Source: Adiantum capillus-veneris (taxonomy: Eukaryota; Streptophyta; Polypodiopsida; Polypodiales; Pteridaceae). Taken from it: a stretch of 64,000 bases of DNA. The position numbers were made by a program, and so were the translations under genes. A model generated the notes under the pieces. That model was not told the origin of the DNA and ran no database searches. It saw only the letters and a list, made by a program, of their open reading frames with translations. The stretch's first letter is position 1. Each line of letters starts with the position of its first letter. Below are positions 33,380 through 47,801 of this stretch, in pieces. The stretch is taken from positions 89,849,529 through 89,913,528 of the forward strand of contig CM043959.1 in the NCBI GenBank assembly GCA_014529385.2. The letters are read 5' to 3'.

Positions 33380-34725
33380 CACTTCATCTAATTGTAAGTG
33401 ATACATCTAGCTACACATACACTTACACTTGAGATACTAGTAAAGTTGATGGCTTTATTGTCTTGTAGAGGATTACTTTGGGTAGTTACTTTGCACTTCC
33501 TCAATAAGTGATTTTGGCTCATGATTTGCATGATGAAGCTGATAATTGTAATGTATCAGGATGTTCACCATAACCCATTTCCCTTTAATCTCCTCTTTAG
33601 ATGTAATGAGCAATGATGTTATAAGTCTCTACTTGGCACTTCCTACCTCCCATAAATTTCTTTGATCATGGTTATAAAAGCTTTAAGATTTTTTAATTGG
33701 ATTTCCATGCTTCACCATCCAAGCCCTAAGGGTGCTTGGCCAGTGGGAATATCCCCTTAATATAAATATCACTACATTAACAAAGTCCATTTTACTTCTT
33801 TTACATTATGAAGCAATTGTTTGTATTGTCCCTGCCTTTGTGTTTAAATCGCCTCACCCTAATCGCTATGCTTTAAAATCTTTCTGTTTCCCTCTGTGCA
33901 AGAGGCACATCACAGCTATAATGGGTGGTGAATACCCTCATCACCACTGGAACTCCCTCCTAGTACGGTGAGAGAAAGAGAAGATATGGCCTCCTTTGTT
34001 CTTCTGCCTTCCTCTATTATAAATACAGGTGAGGAGCCATGCTTCCCTCACTTAGACTTGGGCGTATTGGTTTTGGTTTTTAATGGTCCATACCTCACTT
34101 AGGCTTAAAATGCTGGTATTTTTCTTCCTTCAAGACTCTTGGGTGTTAAATACCCTCATCACCACTTGAACTCCCTCCTAGTACAGTGAGAGACGTAGAA
34201 GATATGGCCTCCTTTGTTCTTCTACCTTCCTCTATTATAAATACAGGTGAGGAGCCATGACTCCCTCACTTAAACTTGGGCTTATTGGTTTTGGTTTTTA
34301 ATGCTCCATACCTCACTTAGGCTTAAATTGCTGGTATTTTTCTTCCTTCAAGAGCATGAGTCAATGAGTACATATGACCTAAGGGGTGTTACCGTGCTGG
34401 TCACTGATTGTTGTGGCCTTCCATCTCTAGGAGTTTGTGGATTTGGTGACATCATAACAAGTCATCTATAAAATTTTACAACTATTTCTTTTCTATTAAA
34501 AAAACAAGCCTGGTTTAATGCTTCTTTGAAAGATTAACAATGATTTAGTTAATAAACTTGGATCACATCCGATGCATGACATTACTTGGTTTGCTTGAAT
34601 CCCTAGCATGCTATGGTTTGGCTGAATTGATTGTACCTCAGGACAATGAGGCTATTAGGGTAAACTTGCCAAATTTTCCTCCTCAGTTAAAGATCATAAT
34701 GCTTGATTAACTTTGTTAACCGATT
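33380..34725. repeat. Direct repeat copy 1 (about 1.35 kb)
   Basis: Diverged but collinear with 37912-39040. Shared blocks include GTGATACATCTAGCTACACA near the left end, GGATGTTCACCATAACCC, TCTCTACTTGGCACTTCC, CTAAGGGTGCTTG, and CATCCGATGCATGACATT near the right end. A (CA)n run sits at the left edge of both copies. It holds TATAAATACAGGTGAGG, a TATA-like site, twice. It may be an LTR of an undefined element or a segmental duplication. Confidence 0.8.
33929..34368. repeat. 220-bp tandem duplication inside direct repeat copy 1
   Basis: Unit starting AATACCCTCATCACCAC occurs at 33929 and again at 34149. Each contains the TATAAATACAG site and the CCATACCTCACTTAGGC block. The other direct repeat (37912-39040) has a single unit, so the duplication is local. 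Confidence 0.9.
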
Positions 34726-37070
34726 ACACTAATCTAGACTTTTAAGCTAGTGACCTTAACATCTTACTAAATTAATGGTATGGGTTTTCAACTATTAGTG
34801 AGGTTCCTTATGGTTATTTCCTTCACTTGGACTTGGGCTTACATGTTCTACTGGGTTTATATTGATGTGCTACTGGGTTCTTATGATTCTTATGTACCCT
34901 TTCTAGCTCTAGATATATGATTGGGTTGGAACTTTAAAAGGCTGGACTAATTCATCCAACTGAATAAACTTTTCTTTATACACATGTGGAAGATGGATAT
35001 TACTGTCTGTAACCTAAAATAGATGTTGGTTCCTAGTTGTGCTACTGAGGTTTTATACTGCTTCTTGAAATATATCAGCTCATGATTGGTTGGCTTCTTT
35101 TGACATGATTGATCTGGTGGATGCCTTTTCTTAATACTCTTGTAAATGGTGGAATGAATTAAGGGGGAATCAAGCTCACTACCTTTGGCTAGAGGTTTAC
35201 TAAATTTAAATAGAAAATCTGGCTTGAACTAAAACAAGGCTCTAATACTTGATAATGCTTCTAAGATAACTCTACCTAGATATATGATGATGTGGTTTTT
35301 ATATGGTTATCAGATGTAACTCATACAAAGGTTCCCACTACATAATTCTTTGACTCTTAACAGGTTTTTGGGCCAAATATTAGTCTTATTAACGTGGTTG
35401 GGTGCTTAAACACCTGATTATTGTGGGAGTGCCATCACGAGATTAAGGAATAGATAGAATTCTTGTTGTACATTGTTGGACTAAGGATGTTACATAAGGA
35501 TTTTTTGGCTAAATACCTGAGGGCTTTATAAAAAAAGAACCTTTTTGTCTGTAGGATGATACTTCGATGTTGGCACTAAGCTGATACTTTAGCTCTTACT
35601 TCGATTCCAAGGAAAATTATTCATGATACTTGGAGTGGTGCTTGTGGGTGTACAGGTCCTAGTGTTTGCTCTGTACCTTGTAGGAGTTAACTCCCCTATT
35701 TGTTGACAGTCCACAATCAACTTATGGAATTTTACTAGTTTAAATGAGTTCACTTTACTGATCCTTGTGGTTTTGTCGGGAACTAGGTCCATGGGATTGG
35801 TCCTTATGTTATGATGGAACTTAATGCATTTAACTGATCATTTTGAGGATATTTAAGGATATAGGTTCATTTTAAAGATCACTATGCTTACTCTTTGAGC
35901 TGTCACTAATCACTTTATACAAAATGAGTATTGATCCGAGGTTTTGTGAAACCTAAAAAGGACTATTGCATGTTACTAGTTTCCTCCTTGACAAATATCA
36001 CCTAATTATACATTGAAATTTTGATTTGGTTTTTTCCTCTATTACTCACTGGTCGGTCGAGCCTCAGAATGTAGAATTTGTTAAACAATGATATTGTTTG
36101 ACTTGATGATTTCTCCTAGCTAATTGGGATAATTTTATAGTGAATGGATCCCTCCTGGTTAGTAAAGCAGATTATACACAGTATTTTAATAGTCAAAATG
36201 AGTTACTATATTGTTTCTCCAATCTACACTCTAACTTGTGTTTCACAAACATAGCTTAGTGTTAAAACTGCTCGACACTCAGGCTGTACTCCCTTCTTGG
36301 ATTGATTCAAATTATGGGGCTTGCTAATGATGGTTATTACATTTAATATAATGGGATATATCTTGTCTTGGCCCTTGCTTCATGTTAACTAGCTCAGTTT
36401 TGGTTTTGATAATTTGATCCTTTGAACTTAATTTGATCATATTTACTAGTTCATGTTTACTAGGCCATTGCTTAATTTAATCATGTTTACTAGTTCATTT
36501 CTAGTTTCCATAATTTGATCCTTTGAACTTTTGTTGTACCTCTCGATCCTAATTACTTTGATAAATACTTAAAAACACTCTGATCCAATAATTTATTCCT
36601 GTAAAATGAGAACTCATTAGCTTGATCATGATTAATCCATATTAATCATATGAAATTACTCTCTATCTCTCTCTCCATCATTAAGTGAATCTTGATAGCT
36701 TTGTTATCATTAAGCCTTGTTTGTCAATTCTCTCAATCGGCACTAGAGCATAGTTTGCACGACATAAACAGAAAGATTAATCTTCAAAAGATTAAGAAAG
36801 TTTTCTTCCTCTTCTAGTGACATTGAAGAACAAGACGAGGAAAAACAAAGGAGAACTAAAGGAGCAATTGCGCTCACTACCATCTTCGATGCTCTTTTCT
36901 CAATTAAACATATCTCCATCATCATCATCATCAACTTAAAACCATGGTAATCTTGCTGATAAGTATTGATGCTATTAACAGGCCAGTTTGGTTATTATTA
37001 AGTTTGTCCTCAAGGTTCATTTATGTTTATGATGATTGTTGAAGTTTGCATCTGGTGTCCTCTCTCAAAC
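34726..37070. other. Intergenic, AT-rich, no gene seen
   Basis: Low-complexity AT-rich DNA with short internal repeats, such as CATGTTTACTAGTTCAT and ATAATTTGATCCTTTGAAC around 36400-36540. No coding signal. Confidence 0.6.
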
Positions 37071-37074
37071 GCAC

Positions 37075-37405
37075 CTCTCACAACTAGAGGCCACAAATCC
37101 CTTGACATCAGTGGCCTTGCAAAATACCAAAATCTACATATTGAAAGCCATAAAAGTGACTAAACTGCATATCTGACGAATCATGTAGCACATAATTAAG
37201 ATTGCACCCAATAATTAAGATTGCACGAATCATTGGGTGCAATCTCCCTACATGCAAGAGTGAGCATTTACCTCTTGCATGTATTCATTTATAGATTCTT
37301 CAAAGCTCAAAAATGAATACACATTGGCCGGCCGGGCATAAATGTCCATCTCATAATGAGCACTTGAATAATAAATGTACATAAAATGTGATATCCTCAC
37401 CTAGC
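37075..37405 (-). repeat. Solo LTR of the element C family
   Basis: About 330 bp matching 10951-11352 in order, including GCAAGAGTGAGCATTT, CTTGCATGTATTCATTTATAG and GAGCACTTGAATAAT. No PBS or coding sequence adjoins it, so it is a solo LTR left by recombination or a fragment. Edges are approximate. Confidence 0.7.
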
Positions 37406-37911
37406 CTTAGTTTTTTCCACCTGTCAACTGCAATAAATAAACAATTATCAATTTCCAATACAGGTTTTAGGTTGCAAGTTAATCCAAATTCACTCACCCA
37501 TGATTCATTAACTTAATTCTTGTGATTTCAGCTACATGATATTATCAAAAGGACTGTACATATGTGGTTTTTTTATAATCTTGAGCAAAAATCATGGAAT
37601 ACATCATCTAAAGACTATGAATGATAACCATACTTTTACCTGCTGGTTGTCAAATCGTTAAAACCCCTACTGGAGTATCGTCTCCCTTGAAGAATTTATC
37701 AGATGTTGTGTTTATAAGACCGGCTTTACTTTCTTCATAGACACTTTGATGTGGTACATCACCGCTATTCTTCATACTTGATATTTTACTCTCATCAAAA
37801 TGATGAGGTGGTAGGCCCATACACAATGGGCCTACTGCCAAAACATTCGACATGGTGCCTGGGTAAGGTGGGCACACACACACACACACCCACACACACA
37901 CTTGGAAAATC

Positions 37912-39040
37912 ACCTCACTGTGAGTGATACATCTAGCTACACACACACTTACACTTGAGCTACTAGTAGAGCTGATAGATTTATTGTCTGGTGGAGGATT
38001 ACTTTGGGTAGATACTTTGCAATTCCTGAATGAGTGATTCTGGCTCATGATGTGCATTAAGAAGCTGATAAATATAATGTATAAGGATGTTCACCATAAC
38101 CCCTTCCCTTTTAATCTCCTCTTTAGATATAATGATTAGTGATTATTATAAGTCTCTACTTGGCACTTCCTACCTCTAGATGGAGTGGCCCTAAATTGCT
38201 TTGATCATGGTTTTAAAAGATTTAAGATTTTTTAATTGGATTGCCCTATGGCACACTCTAACCCCTAAGGGTGCTTGACCACTGGGAATAGCCCCTTAAT
38301 ATAAACATCACTAATTTAACAAAGTCTTTTTTATTTATTTTTTGTTATGAATCGGGCATTTGTATTGTCCCTGCCACTATATTTAACTCACCCTACCCTC
38401 TTTGCAAGGCTTTGCAATCTCTCTAACACCCTTGATCTTCTGCGATACGCCCGCATCACAGTTGTAATGGTGAATACCCTCATCACCTTTGGAACTCCCT
38501 CCTAGTACGGTGACAGTCAGAGAAGAGCTCGCCTCCTTTGTTCCTCTACCTTCCTCTATTATAAATACAAGTGAGGGCCCCTACTTCCCTCACTTAGACT
38601 TGGGCTTACTGGTTTTGGTTTTTAATGCTCCATACCTCACTTAGGCTTGAACTGTTGGTATTTGTCTTCCTTCAAGAGCATGAGTCAATGAGTATATATC
38701 ATACGAGGGGTATTAATGTGCTCGTCACTAATTGGTGGGGGCTTCAATCTCTAGGCATTTGTGGATTTGGCTACATCGTAACAGGTCACCTATAGCATTT
38801 TACAAGTGTTTCATTTTTATTAAAAAAAATAGGCCTGGTTTAATGCTTCTTTGAAAGATTAACAATGATTTAGTTAATAAACTTGATCACATCCGATGCA
38901 TGACATTACTTGGTTTGCCCGAATTCCTAGAATGTTATGGTTTGGCTGAACCAATTGTACCTCGGGATGATGAGGTTGTTTGCCATATTTTCCTCCTCAC
39001 TTAAAGATCATAGTGCTTGATTTACTTTGATAACTAATTG
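37912..39040. repeat. Direct repeat copy 2 (about 1.13 kb)
   Basis: Second copy of the 33380-34725 repeat. A (CA)n run (about 37871-37910) precedes it, as in copy 1. Its right end stops at about 39040, next to the CACTA-derived sequence, so it was probably truncated there. It has one TATAAATACAAG unit. Confidence 0.8.
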
Positions 39041-39043
39041 CCC

Positions 39044-39386
39044 CTAGTATGTTGTTCGAATCTCGTGTCTACTGTCTCCTCCTCCTCCCTGATCTACTAC
39101 CACGACTCGTGTGAGATGCCCGAAGGCTTCGGCAAGCCCTGCCTGAAAGCTCGACGAGCTACATCTCGACAATGTTTCACGGTGTCCCGTGCAACATTCG
39201 TGATCCACCTCCTCGGAAGCTCTACTGAGCCAGGAGCAGGCCGATACTCTCTCATGATGGTCTCCACTATATAATTGATTTTTTTGTGGTCTTGGTGAGT
39301 CCACGATGTCATGATGGTGCTAGAAAACTGCACCTCCGCGAGCTTGCCAACTCGCTCTCTCATCTTAGTCCTGACACTATCCATGT
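39044..39386 (-). pseudogene. Distal part of CACTA second gene
   Basis: Open for 95 residues on the minus strand, beginning MDSVRTKMRERVGKLAEVQF and rich in Arg/Lys. It lies directly across the target site of element G from the frame ending at 47802, so it is the continuation of the CACTA second gene (TNPA-like position). No domain is recognisable. Confidence 0.5.
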
Positions 39387-39587
39387 TGATAGTCGACTTT
39401 CGGAAATCAAAGAAAAAAAAAACTTATTTCCTCTACCGAAGCAGTCGTGGCACCATTGGAAGGCTTAAGAAATGGTCCAACGCTGTTCATCACAGCCCGG
39501 AGTTGGCTCAAAACTCCTCTCTCTCTATCTCCCTCGTTGCCTACCAATGGCCGATCACATCCTTGTCTCTCTCTCTCTCTCTAATAT

Positions 39588-39655
<68 letters not shown>

Positions 39656-39797
39656 ACACACCCCCTTACTGGCCACCGTCGGCTAGGAGCGGCCTCAAGC
39701 ACTCACCCCGACCCCTTCTCTCGCTTTCTCTCTCACGCTTCCGCTACACCGAGCCCGAGCCACATGTGAACTCCCACTTTCTCTATCCACACACTCA

Positions 39798-39870
<73 letters not shown>

Positions 39871-40019
39871 ACCCTTGGCCCGCTTATATTCTCCCCCCCT
39901 CTTTCCCACCCTCCTCTCACCCTCATTCCCTCCCCCTTGGCCCGCTGATATAATCCCTCACTCCCACCCATGGAGTTGCTTCCCTCCTCTCGTCCTCAAG
40001 CTCCCATGCAAGACAGTAG

Positions 40020-40050
<31 letters not shown>

Positions 40051-40158
40051 GCTCTCTCACCCATACATCTCCCATACCCCACTCCATCGCCAAAACTCCC
40101 CCCGCTTCCTTCACTCTCTTGTCCGGCAGCCCACAAGGCGCGGCCCTCCTCCCTATAT

Positions 40159-40245
<87 letters not shown>

Positions 40246-41644
40246 ACACACCTCACCCTCCCTCTCCCTCACAATCTCTCTCTCTCAACCCAACGCGGAC
40301 CACCCTCTCTCTCCCACTCGGGGGCTCAGGCCGCGCAAGCAGAAATCTCCCTCTCTCTCCTTCTCACGGACTGCGGCAATAGAACCTCACTCTCTCTCTC
40401 TCTCCATACACCCACACACACACCATCATTCTACCCCCCCCTTTGGCACTGTGCACGAGTCCACGACAGCACCGCTCTCTCTCTCCCACCCGGGCGCTCA
40501 CGCACCGCAGCAGACCATACACATACACACACACACACACAATACACACAAACACCATTCCTACACACACACACCCACCGCACAGACACTCACGCTCTCT
40601 CTCTACCCCATCTTTCCCCCCCCATCTGCCTCGCGCAGTAGAAGGCAGGCAGCCGGCCGTCCGCCCATCAAACGAAAAATAAATAAATAATAAATAAATA
40701 TATATATATTGTATATATATAAAGCCCTTTCCCACGCACGTTTTTGTGCACACACATACATATACATACACACACACCCGTCCTCATGCACGAATATGTA
40801 CACATACACACACACATATACGCACCACACCACAAATACAAAAAAAAACGCAAAGGTCTACGACTATGACATCGACGAATAAAGAAGAAGGATCCAAAGC
40901 ACGCACCGCCAACAATAAAAAGAGAAAATGCGTCGAAGGCACTCCGAAAAGAAGTACGCTCGGCATCGACGCACCGGCAGCACACCATTCGCCGGCAACA
41001 CGCAACCATGCCGCCATCCCAGCAATTTATAGGTTATTTTCATCATTATGCTCGGTTTTCACCCAAGCCATTGTAAATTTCTACTTTTTTGTAAATATCC
41101 TCTCTCTAGGTGATGGTCACAACGCCCACTTAGAGATTCCCATCTTTTAATAACCTCCCAAAACAAAGCAAGGGTCAACCACACCGGGCCCACCACTTGC
41201 TTTGTCTCCCCGACTAATCTTACCCTAACCACATTGGGATTACCGTAATCCAAGCAGCCAACACCTATAAATTGGCACTGAGAGGTCACTATCGGGAGGG
41301 GGGGGGGGGGGGGCAATTCATGAGGATCCAAGCATTTGGTAGAGTGTAGTGGGAAGGATTGACACCATCACCATCATGGGAAGGGGGGCTTGTGTGTTGG
41401 GTTCGCCTTGGGAATTGCACCATGCGAAGGGAACCACATCCATCTCTCGACTCCAATGGTCGATGCACACACGTATGCACACTCTTGGTAGTAAGTATTC
41501 ACAATCATTGAGTCATCTTAGAGAACGCACCAAGTAGGTTGCACCACCTCCTCTCCCTACCTCTGTACCACCACGGCATGCCACTTTGTAAATATTGCAA
41601 AAATAATTCACCCTCACACCCCCGAGGGTTTTCATCATTTGCAA

Positions 41645-41732
<88 letters not shown>

Positions 41733-41890
41733 GTAAGTTTGTGGTGTTCATATCATCGTGGTTTGCATCCTAGCCGCTCAAAGCTAGGTGGTGCCCCTTG
41801 TTCACTTTATCATGGCAGGCTCGAGGCACGTCATTCAGCCCCCGGCATTTTAGAGGCCGTCAAGGTTCAGGGTTCGCTTTGCGTCCGTCA
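39387..41890 (+). repeat. 5' LTR of element G (2504 bp)
   Basis: Starts TGATAGTCGACTTTC and ends GCGTCCGTCA. It includes (CT)n runs at about 39564-39650, 39807-39866, 40157-40241 and 41648-41726, a 29-base C run at 40022-40050, a 16-base G run at about 41298-41313 and a TATA-rich block at 40681-40723 that could serve as promoter. Long Ser-Leu or Arg-Glu frames in it are microsatellite artefacts. Confidence 0.9.
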
Positions 41891-41910
41891 TTTGGTGGCC
41901 CCACTGAGGA
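41891..41910 (+). other. Primer binding site of element G
   Basis: TTTGGTGGCCCCACTGAGGA directly follows the LTR. TGGTGGCCCCACTG is complementary to a sequence ending in CCA, as required for a tRNA 3' end. I cannot name the tRNA. Confidence 0.6.
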
Positions 41911-42934
41911 GGTATTTCTAAGACCCTTCAGTTTACAATGCTGAAAGTGACGCCCACTATCAATCATGGACGAATGGCTAAAGGAATTTTCTAACTGGAG
42001 GACGGAAGAAGAGGAGACAAAGGAGGCACTAGCCGCCTTCATTGAGGTGCTAATGCCAGGCTGCAGTGTCGTCAGCATTCAAGAGGTAGATTCTCCATCT
42101 CGTGTTGCTCATTCTAACCACAAGTTGAGAGCATCATGTAGGAGATCCATGAGGTGCCATCACTGTTGTCAACCATAGCATTCTGTCAACAATGAGTGCC
42201 GACAGAGGAAGTGAAGAAAGAACAGTGAGTTTTACTTTTGAAAACTACGGCACTCTCACAGCAATCAGGTTCTCTATAGCACCAAGTGTTTTCTCTCTAA
42301 TGCTTCGAGAGGAGTCATCAACTACATGAACCATGAAGTCTAAGTCCAAAAGCCTGAAGCATTTGGTGGACACAAGTGGGCCTACACTCTCTCTAGGCCT
42401 GGAGAGTTCAAATGAAGTTCAACCGCCCAAGCGCCATCGCCGCATGCAGAATGGAACGTTGATTGAGGTAGACTCTTCTCGCCTAGCCTGTTTTGAGCCT
42501 AATGTGGAGGATTGTGGGGACTACTAGGAGAAGGTGTCACCTCGCCAACACCTGAGGTATGCAGCCCTAATGGTCAAGATCCTTGCCCTACACCCGGCAT
42601 GGATAATAACAATAGGCCAGAAGTATTTCCTTTTTGTTTCTTGCAACACATGCATGTAAACGTGTATATTGATAGGAAGATATTCTACCAGCAAAATATT
42701 TTTTTCTTATTGGGAGCCGAGATGCTTGATGAAATCCTCAAATCTCCACGTCCCATTATCTTGCCCCTCGTGGATTACTACCACTCTTTTGATGTAAGCA
42801 TTTTTATTCTATTCTAGCTTTGTGATCCATTCTCTATAATGTTTTAACCTATCCACCCAATCCTGTAAAAAAGCCGCTATGAGCCGCTACTGTCATTAAG
42901 AAAAAAAAAGTTTGTAATTTCCTAAGTCACTACC
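41911..42934 (+). other. Leader of element G
   Basis: About 1 kb between PBS and gag. It includes a 70-codon frame at 41966-42178 (MDEWLKEFSNWRTEEEETKE...) and another at 42333-42527. Neither resembles a known domain. They may be upstream ORFs. Confidence 0.4.
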
Positions 42935-43760
42935 ATGGAAAGTGTTTCTTTTCCCACGTTCAGTGGAAAGAAGGGAGAGGATCTCACCACCGACTTTTTG
43001 GATGATTTCGACATTGCTTGTGTCGTCTCCAACAAAGATGACGACGTTTCATGACTTAGAATTTTTCCTCCACTGATGAAAGTAGAGGCCAAGTCCTGGT
43101 ATAATGCATTGACCCAGACTACCAAGAATGAGTGGGATGTGTTAAGGGTTGCTTCTGTAAAGAGGTTTGGTGGAGGCACAACCTCGGAGAAGCTATGGCA
43201 GCTACTGACAGAATTAAAGCAGGGAGGCCTGCTGGAGTATGCCACCTGCGAGTCCAAACTTGTGGACTTATGGGAGAGATGGGTTGCCTCACTGGAGGAA
43301 GGTGAAGGAGCGCCTAATTTCCTAAAGAAGGACCGTTTCATTGCTAGTCTATGGTCGCCGCTTAAAGAGAAGGTGAAGGGAAGGTTTCCTGCAACATATG
43401 AGTTGGCAGTCGAAGTAGCTCGCCTTAAAGACAAGAAACTGCGCATGCAAGCAAGAGTAAACGAGTCAGAGGAAAAAAGCTTGGCCCGACCAACCCCTGT
43501 TTCCTCGGCTTGACCAACCCCAGTGGCTGCAACAGCCAATCATAGAGTCCAACCATAGGCGGCATCAGAAGAACATCAAGACCTGCTGAGTCGTATCACC
43601 ACCCAACTAGAGAGTTTATCTATGCATCTGGTGCAGCAAAGGCATGCATCTGGCAGGAACCCAAAACAAGGAAGAGGACAATGAAGGCAGAACCCAGAGT
43701 ACCACTGTTACAACTGTGGGGAAGACGGCCATGGAATGTACTACTGCCCACACCCAAGGA
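42935..43760 (+). pseudogene. gag: gag of element G with zinc knuckle
   Basis: One frame from ATG at 42935 (MESVSFPTFSGKKGEDLTTD). After TGA at 43052-43054 it continues with KSWYNALTQTTKNEWDVLR and TYELAVEVARLKDKKLR, the form of retrotransposon gag capsid. Further stops are TGA at 43511-43513, a TAG near 43558 and a TGA near 43693. The zinc knuckle CYNCGEDGHGMYYC (about 43708-43750) follows in the same frame. Gag would package element RNA. All four stops are one base from CGA, CAG or a similar codon. Confidence 0.85.
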
Positions 43761-44749
43761 GGCATAATTTCAATAGAGGGGGGAGACAGAATCAAATCTC
43801 TCCACTCGCGAGGGCAAGACCACCACCACCCAGGCAACCAATATCACCTATTCAAATCCCACCACCAGCCGTGCAACCACGGCTAGCCCCACCAATTCAA
43901 CGCCCGTCACCAATGCAACCACCACCACAATCACCACTTACAATCATCCTACGCCCACCACCAATTGGTACCCACACACCAAGTATCATTGGTCTTGCAG
44001 AAGATGTCAAGATGAGTGTAACAGAAGAAGGATCAAGCGAGAAGTCTGTTCAAAGGACTGAAGCAGCGGAACAAAAAGTTAAAGAATCAAAACATGCTAC
44101 CCAGGTAGGGGAGGTAAGTCAAGAAAATTATGTTACAAATGTGAGTACATCTTTAACCTTGGATGAAATAGGCACCAAAGCAATCAATCGATAGCCTTGG
44201 GCAATAAGGGTAAGAAGGTGTAAAGTGTTGATTAGGCTTCTTCAGAGTAAGAGGAATGCAAAGGGCATGAAAGATACAAGAGAAGAGGAAGACCAGTCTG
44301 CTAGCAAGGCTTTGCAGAAGATGGACAACATATCAAGCAAAGGGGAGGGATTTGAAAATAAAATCCTGTGCATCAGCATGGACCAAGGACAAAGTAGCAA
44401 GCTAAAGGAATTTTGCATCAAGGAAGTTTCACTGGAGGACCATAACGAAGAGGTAAGTATGACTGAAGGTTTGGAGTTGGATATTGCTCGAGAGGCTTGG
44501 CAGTCGAGCAAGACTTTATTGTGTAGTGTTATAGACTTAGAGATGAGTAATGCCTCTAGTCTACTAAAGGGTGTTATAAACTTGGAGATGGGTAATGACT
44601 CCAGTTTATGTGAGGGTGTTCAGAGTAAGTTTGATGATCAATATGTTTCCAACCTTTTAAGGATGTCCAAATTCCTCCACAACACAGCATTGTGTTTGCA
44701 TGGGATGCATCAGACTAGTATGGCTATGGCTAGCCACTATAACATATAG
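43761..44749 (+). pseudogene. Pro-rich then acidic region after gag of element G
   Basis: Same frame as gag. Residues after the zinc knuckle are Pro/Arg-rich (RPPPPRQPISPIQIPPPAVQ), then acidic, reaching TAG at 44192-44194. They go on as a 174-residue stretch to 44749, rich in Ser, Glu and Lys with no known domain. Where protease and reverse transcriptase would be expected, neither motif is found in any frame. Confidence 0.6.
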
Positions 44750-45424
44750 AGATAAGATCAGCATGGAGATAAAAGCTAAGGAGCCATGTATAGACAAAGG
44801 GCTGATAGAATGCAAGAATGAAGGCCTCATTCCCAACGTGGAACAATTTTTTACAAATAGTGCATCCTCTCTTTGGAGAAAGGTAAGTGGATTACGCTTG
44901 TATTTAAGCCGCAAGGTAGGTGGCTTGCTATTAGCATCAGGAAAGGAAGCTGACATGTTTGAGCACACCCAAAAGAAGCATGATATGCTAGCAATTTTTT
45001 CCAGTCATGGCAGTAAGCAGGATTCTGAAGACAACTTGAGCTCACCACACCAACGAGGCGGCCATATATGGTGGATTTTTGGTACACTCTTGGGAATCAT
45101 AATTTTCAGTTATGTCTTTGCGGGAGCCAAGATGCTCATTTCCCCTCTCGCTACTGGTGGTTACAAATTTGATCCAATTTGGCATGCAAATTTTATTGTC
45201 TAGACACTGCAAACAATGATCCTATTTTTCACTTGGGATCCAAGAGGACACTGGCACAGAGTTCTAGAAGCCATGGGCTTCCCGTTTAATCAACCGACAC
45301 TATTCCAAGGAATAGGCTATCACTAGAACCTGCTACAGATTCATGAATATCCCATAAATCTCACTAATGGCCAAATGGAATGTCTGGTTCAAAAGTCAAC
45401 TCGATATCGGCTCCCACAGCTCAG
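44700..45424 (+). CDS. Transmembrane ORF of element G (env-like position)
   Basis: A frame different from gag. It is open from 44700 to TAG at 45201-45203 (167 codons) and partly readable to about 45424 with a second TAG. About residues 120-146 form one hydrophobic helix, HIWWIFGTLLGIIIFSYVFAG, bounded by basic residues and followed by a short tail, so the product would be single-pass. The N-terminal part has a Cys and charged residues but no signal peptide that I can see. It lies last before the 3' LTR, the usual place of env-like ORFs in plant elements. No similarity to any known envelope protein is apparent to me, so function is unknown. Confidence 0.5.
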
Positions 45425-45465
45425 CTGAAGAAGAATCAAAGTCAGGGCTAGCATGAATGCCTCTA

Positions 45466-45484
45466 GCCAAAGGGGGAGGGCTAA
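45466..45484 (+). other. Polypurine tract of element G
   Basis: AAAGGGGGAGGG just before the 3' LTR start TGATAGCC at 45485. Confidence 0.8.

Positions 45485-47801
<2,317 letters not shown>

Noticed and set aside
40500-40620. CRISPR-like short repeats (ACACACAC blocks)
   Set aside because: Dinucleotide repeats without regular repeat-spacer units.
39311-40690. Long open frames rich in Ser-Leu or Arg-Glu
   Set aside because: They are translations of (CT)n/(GA)n microsatellites in the LTR, open in all frames by composition.
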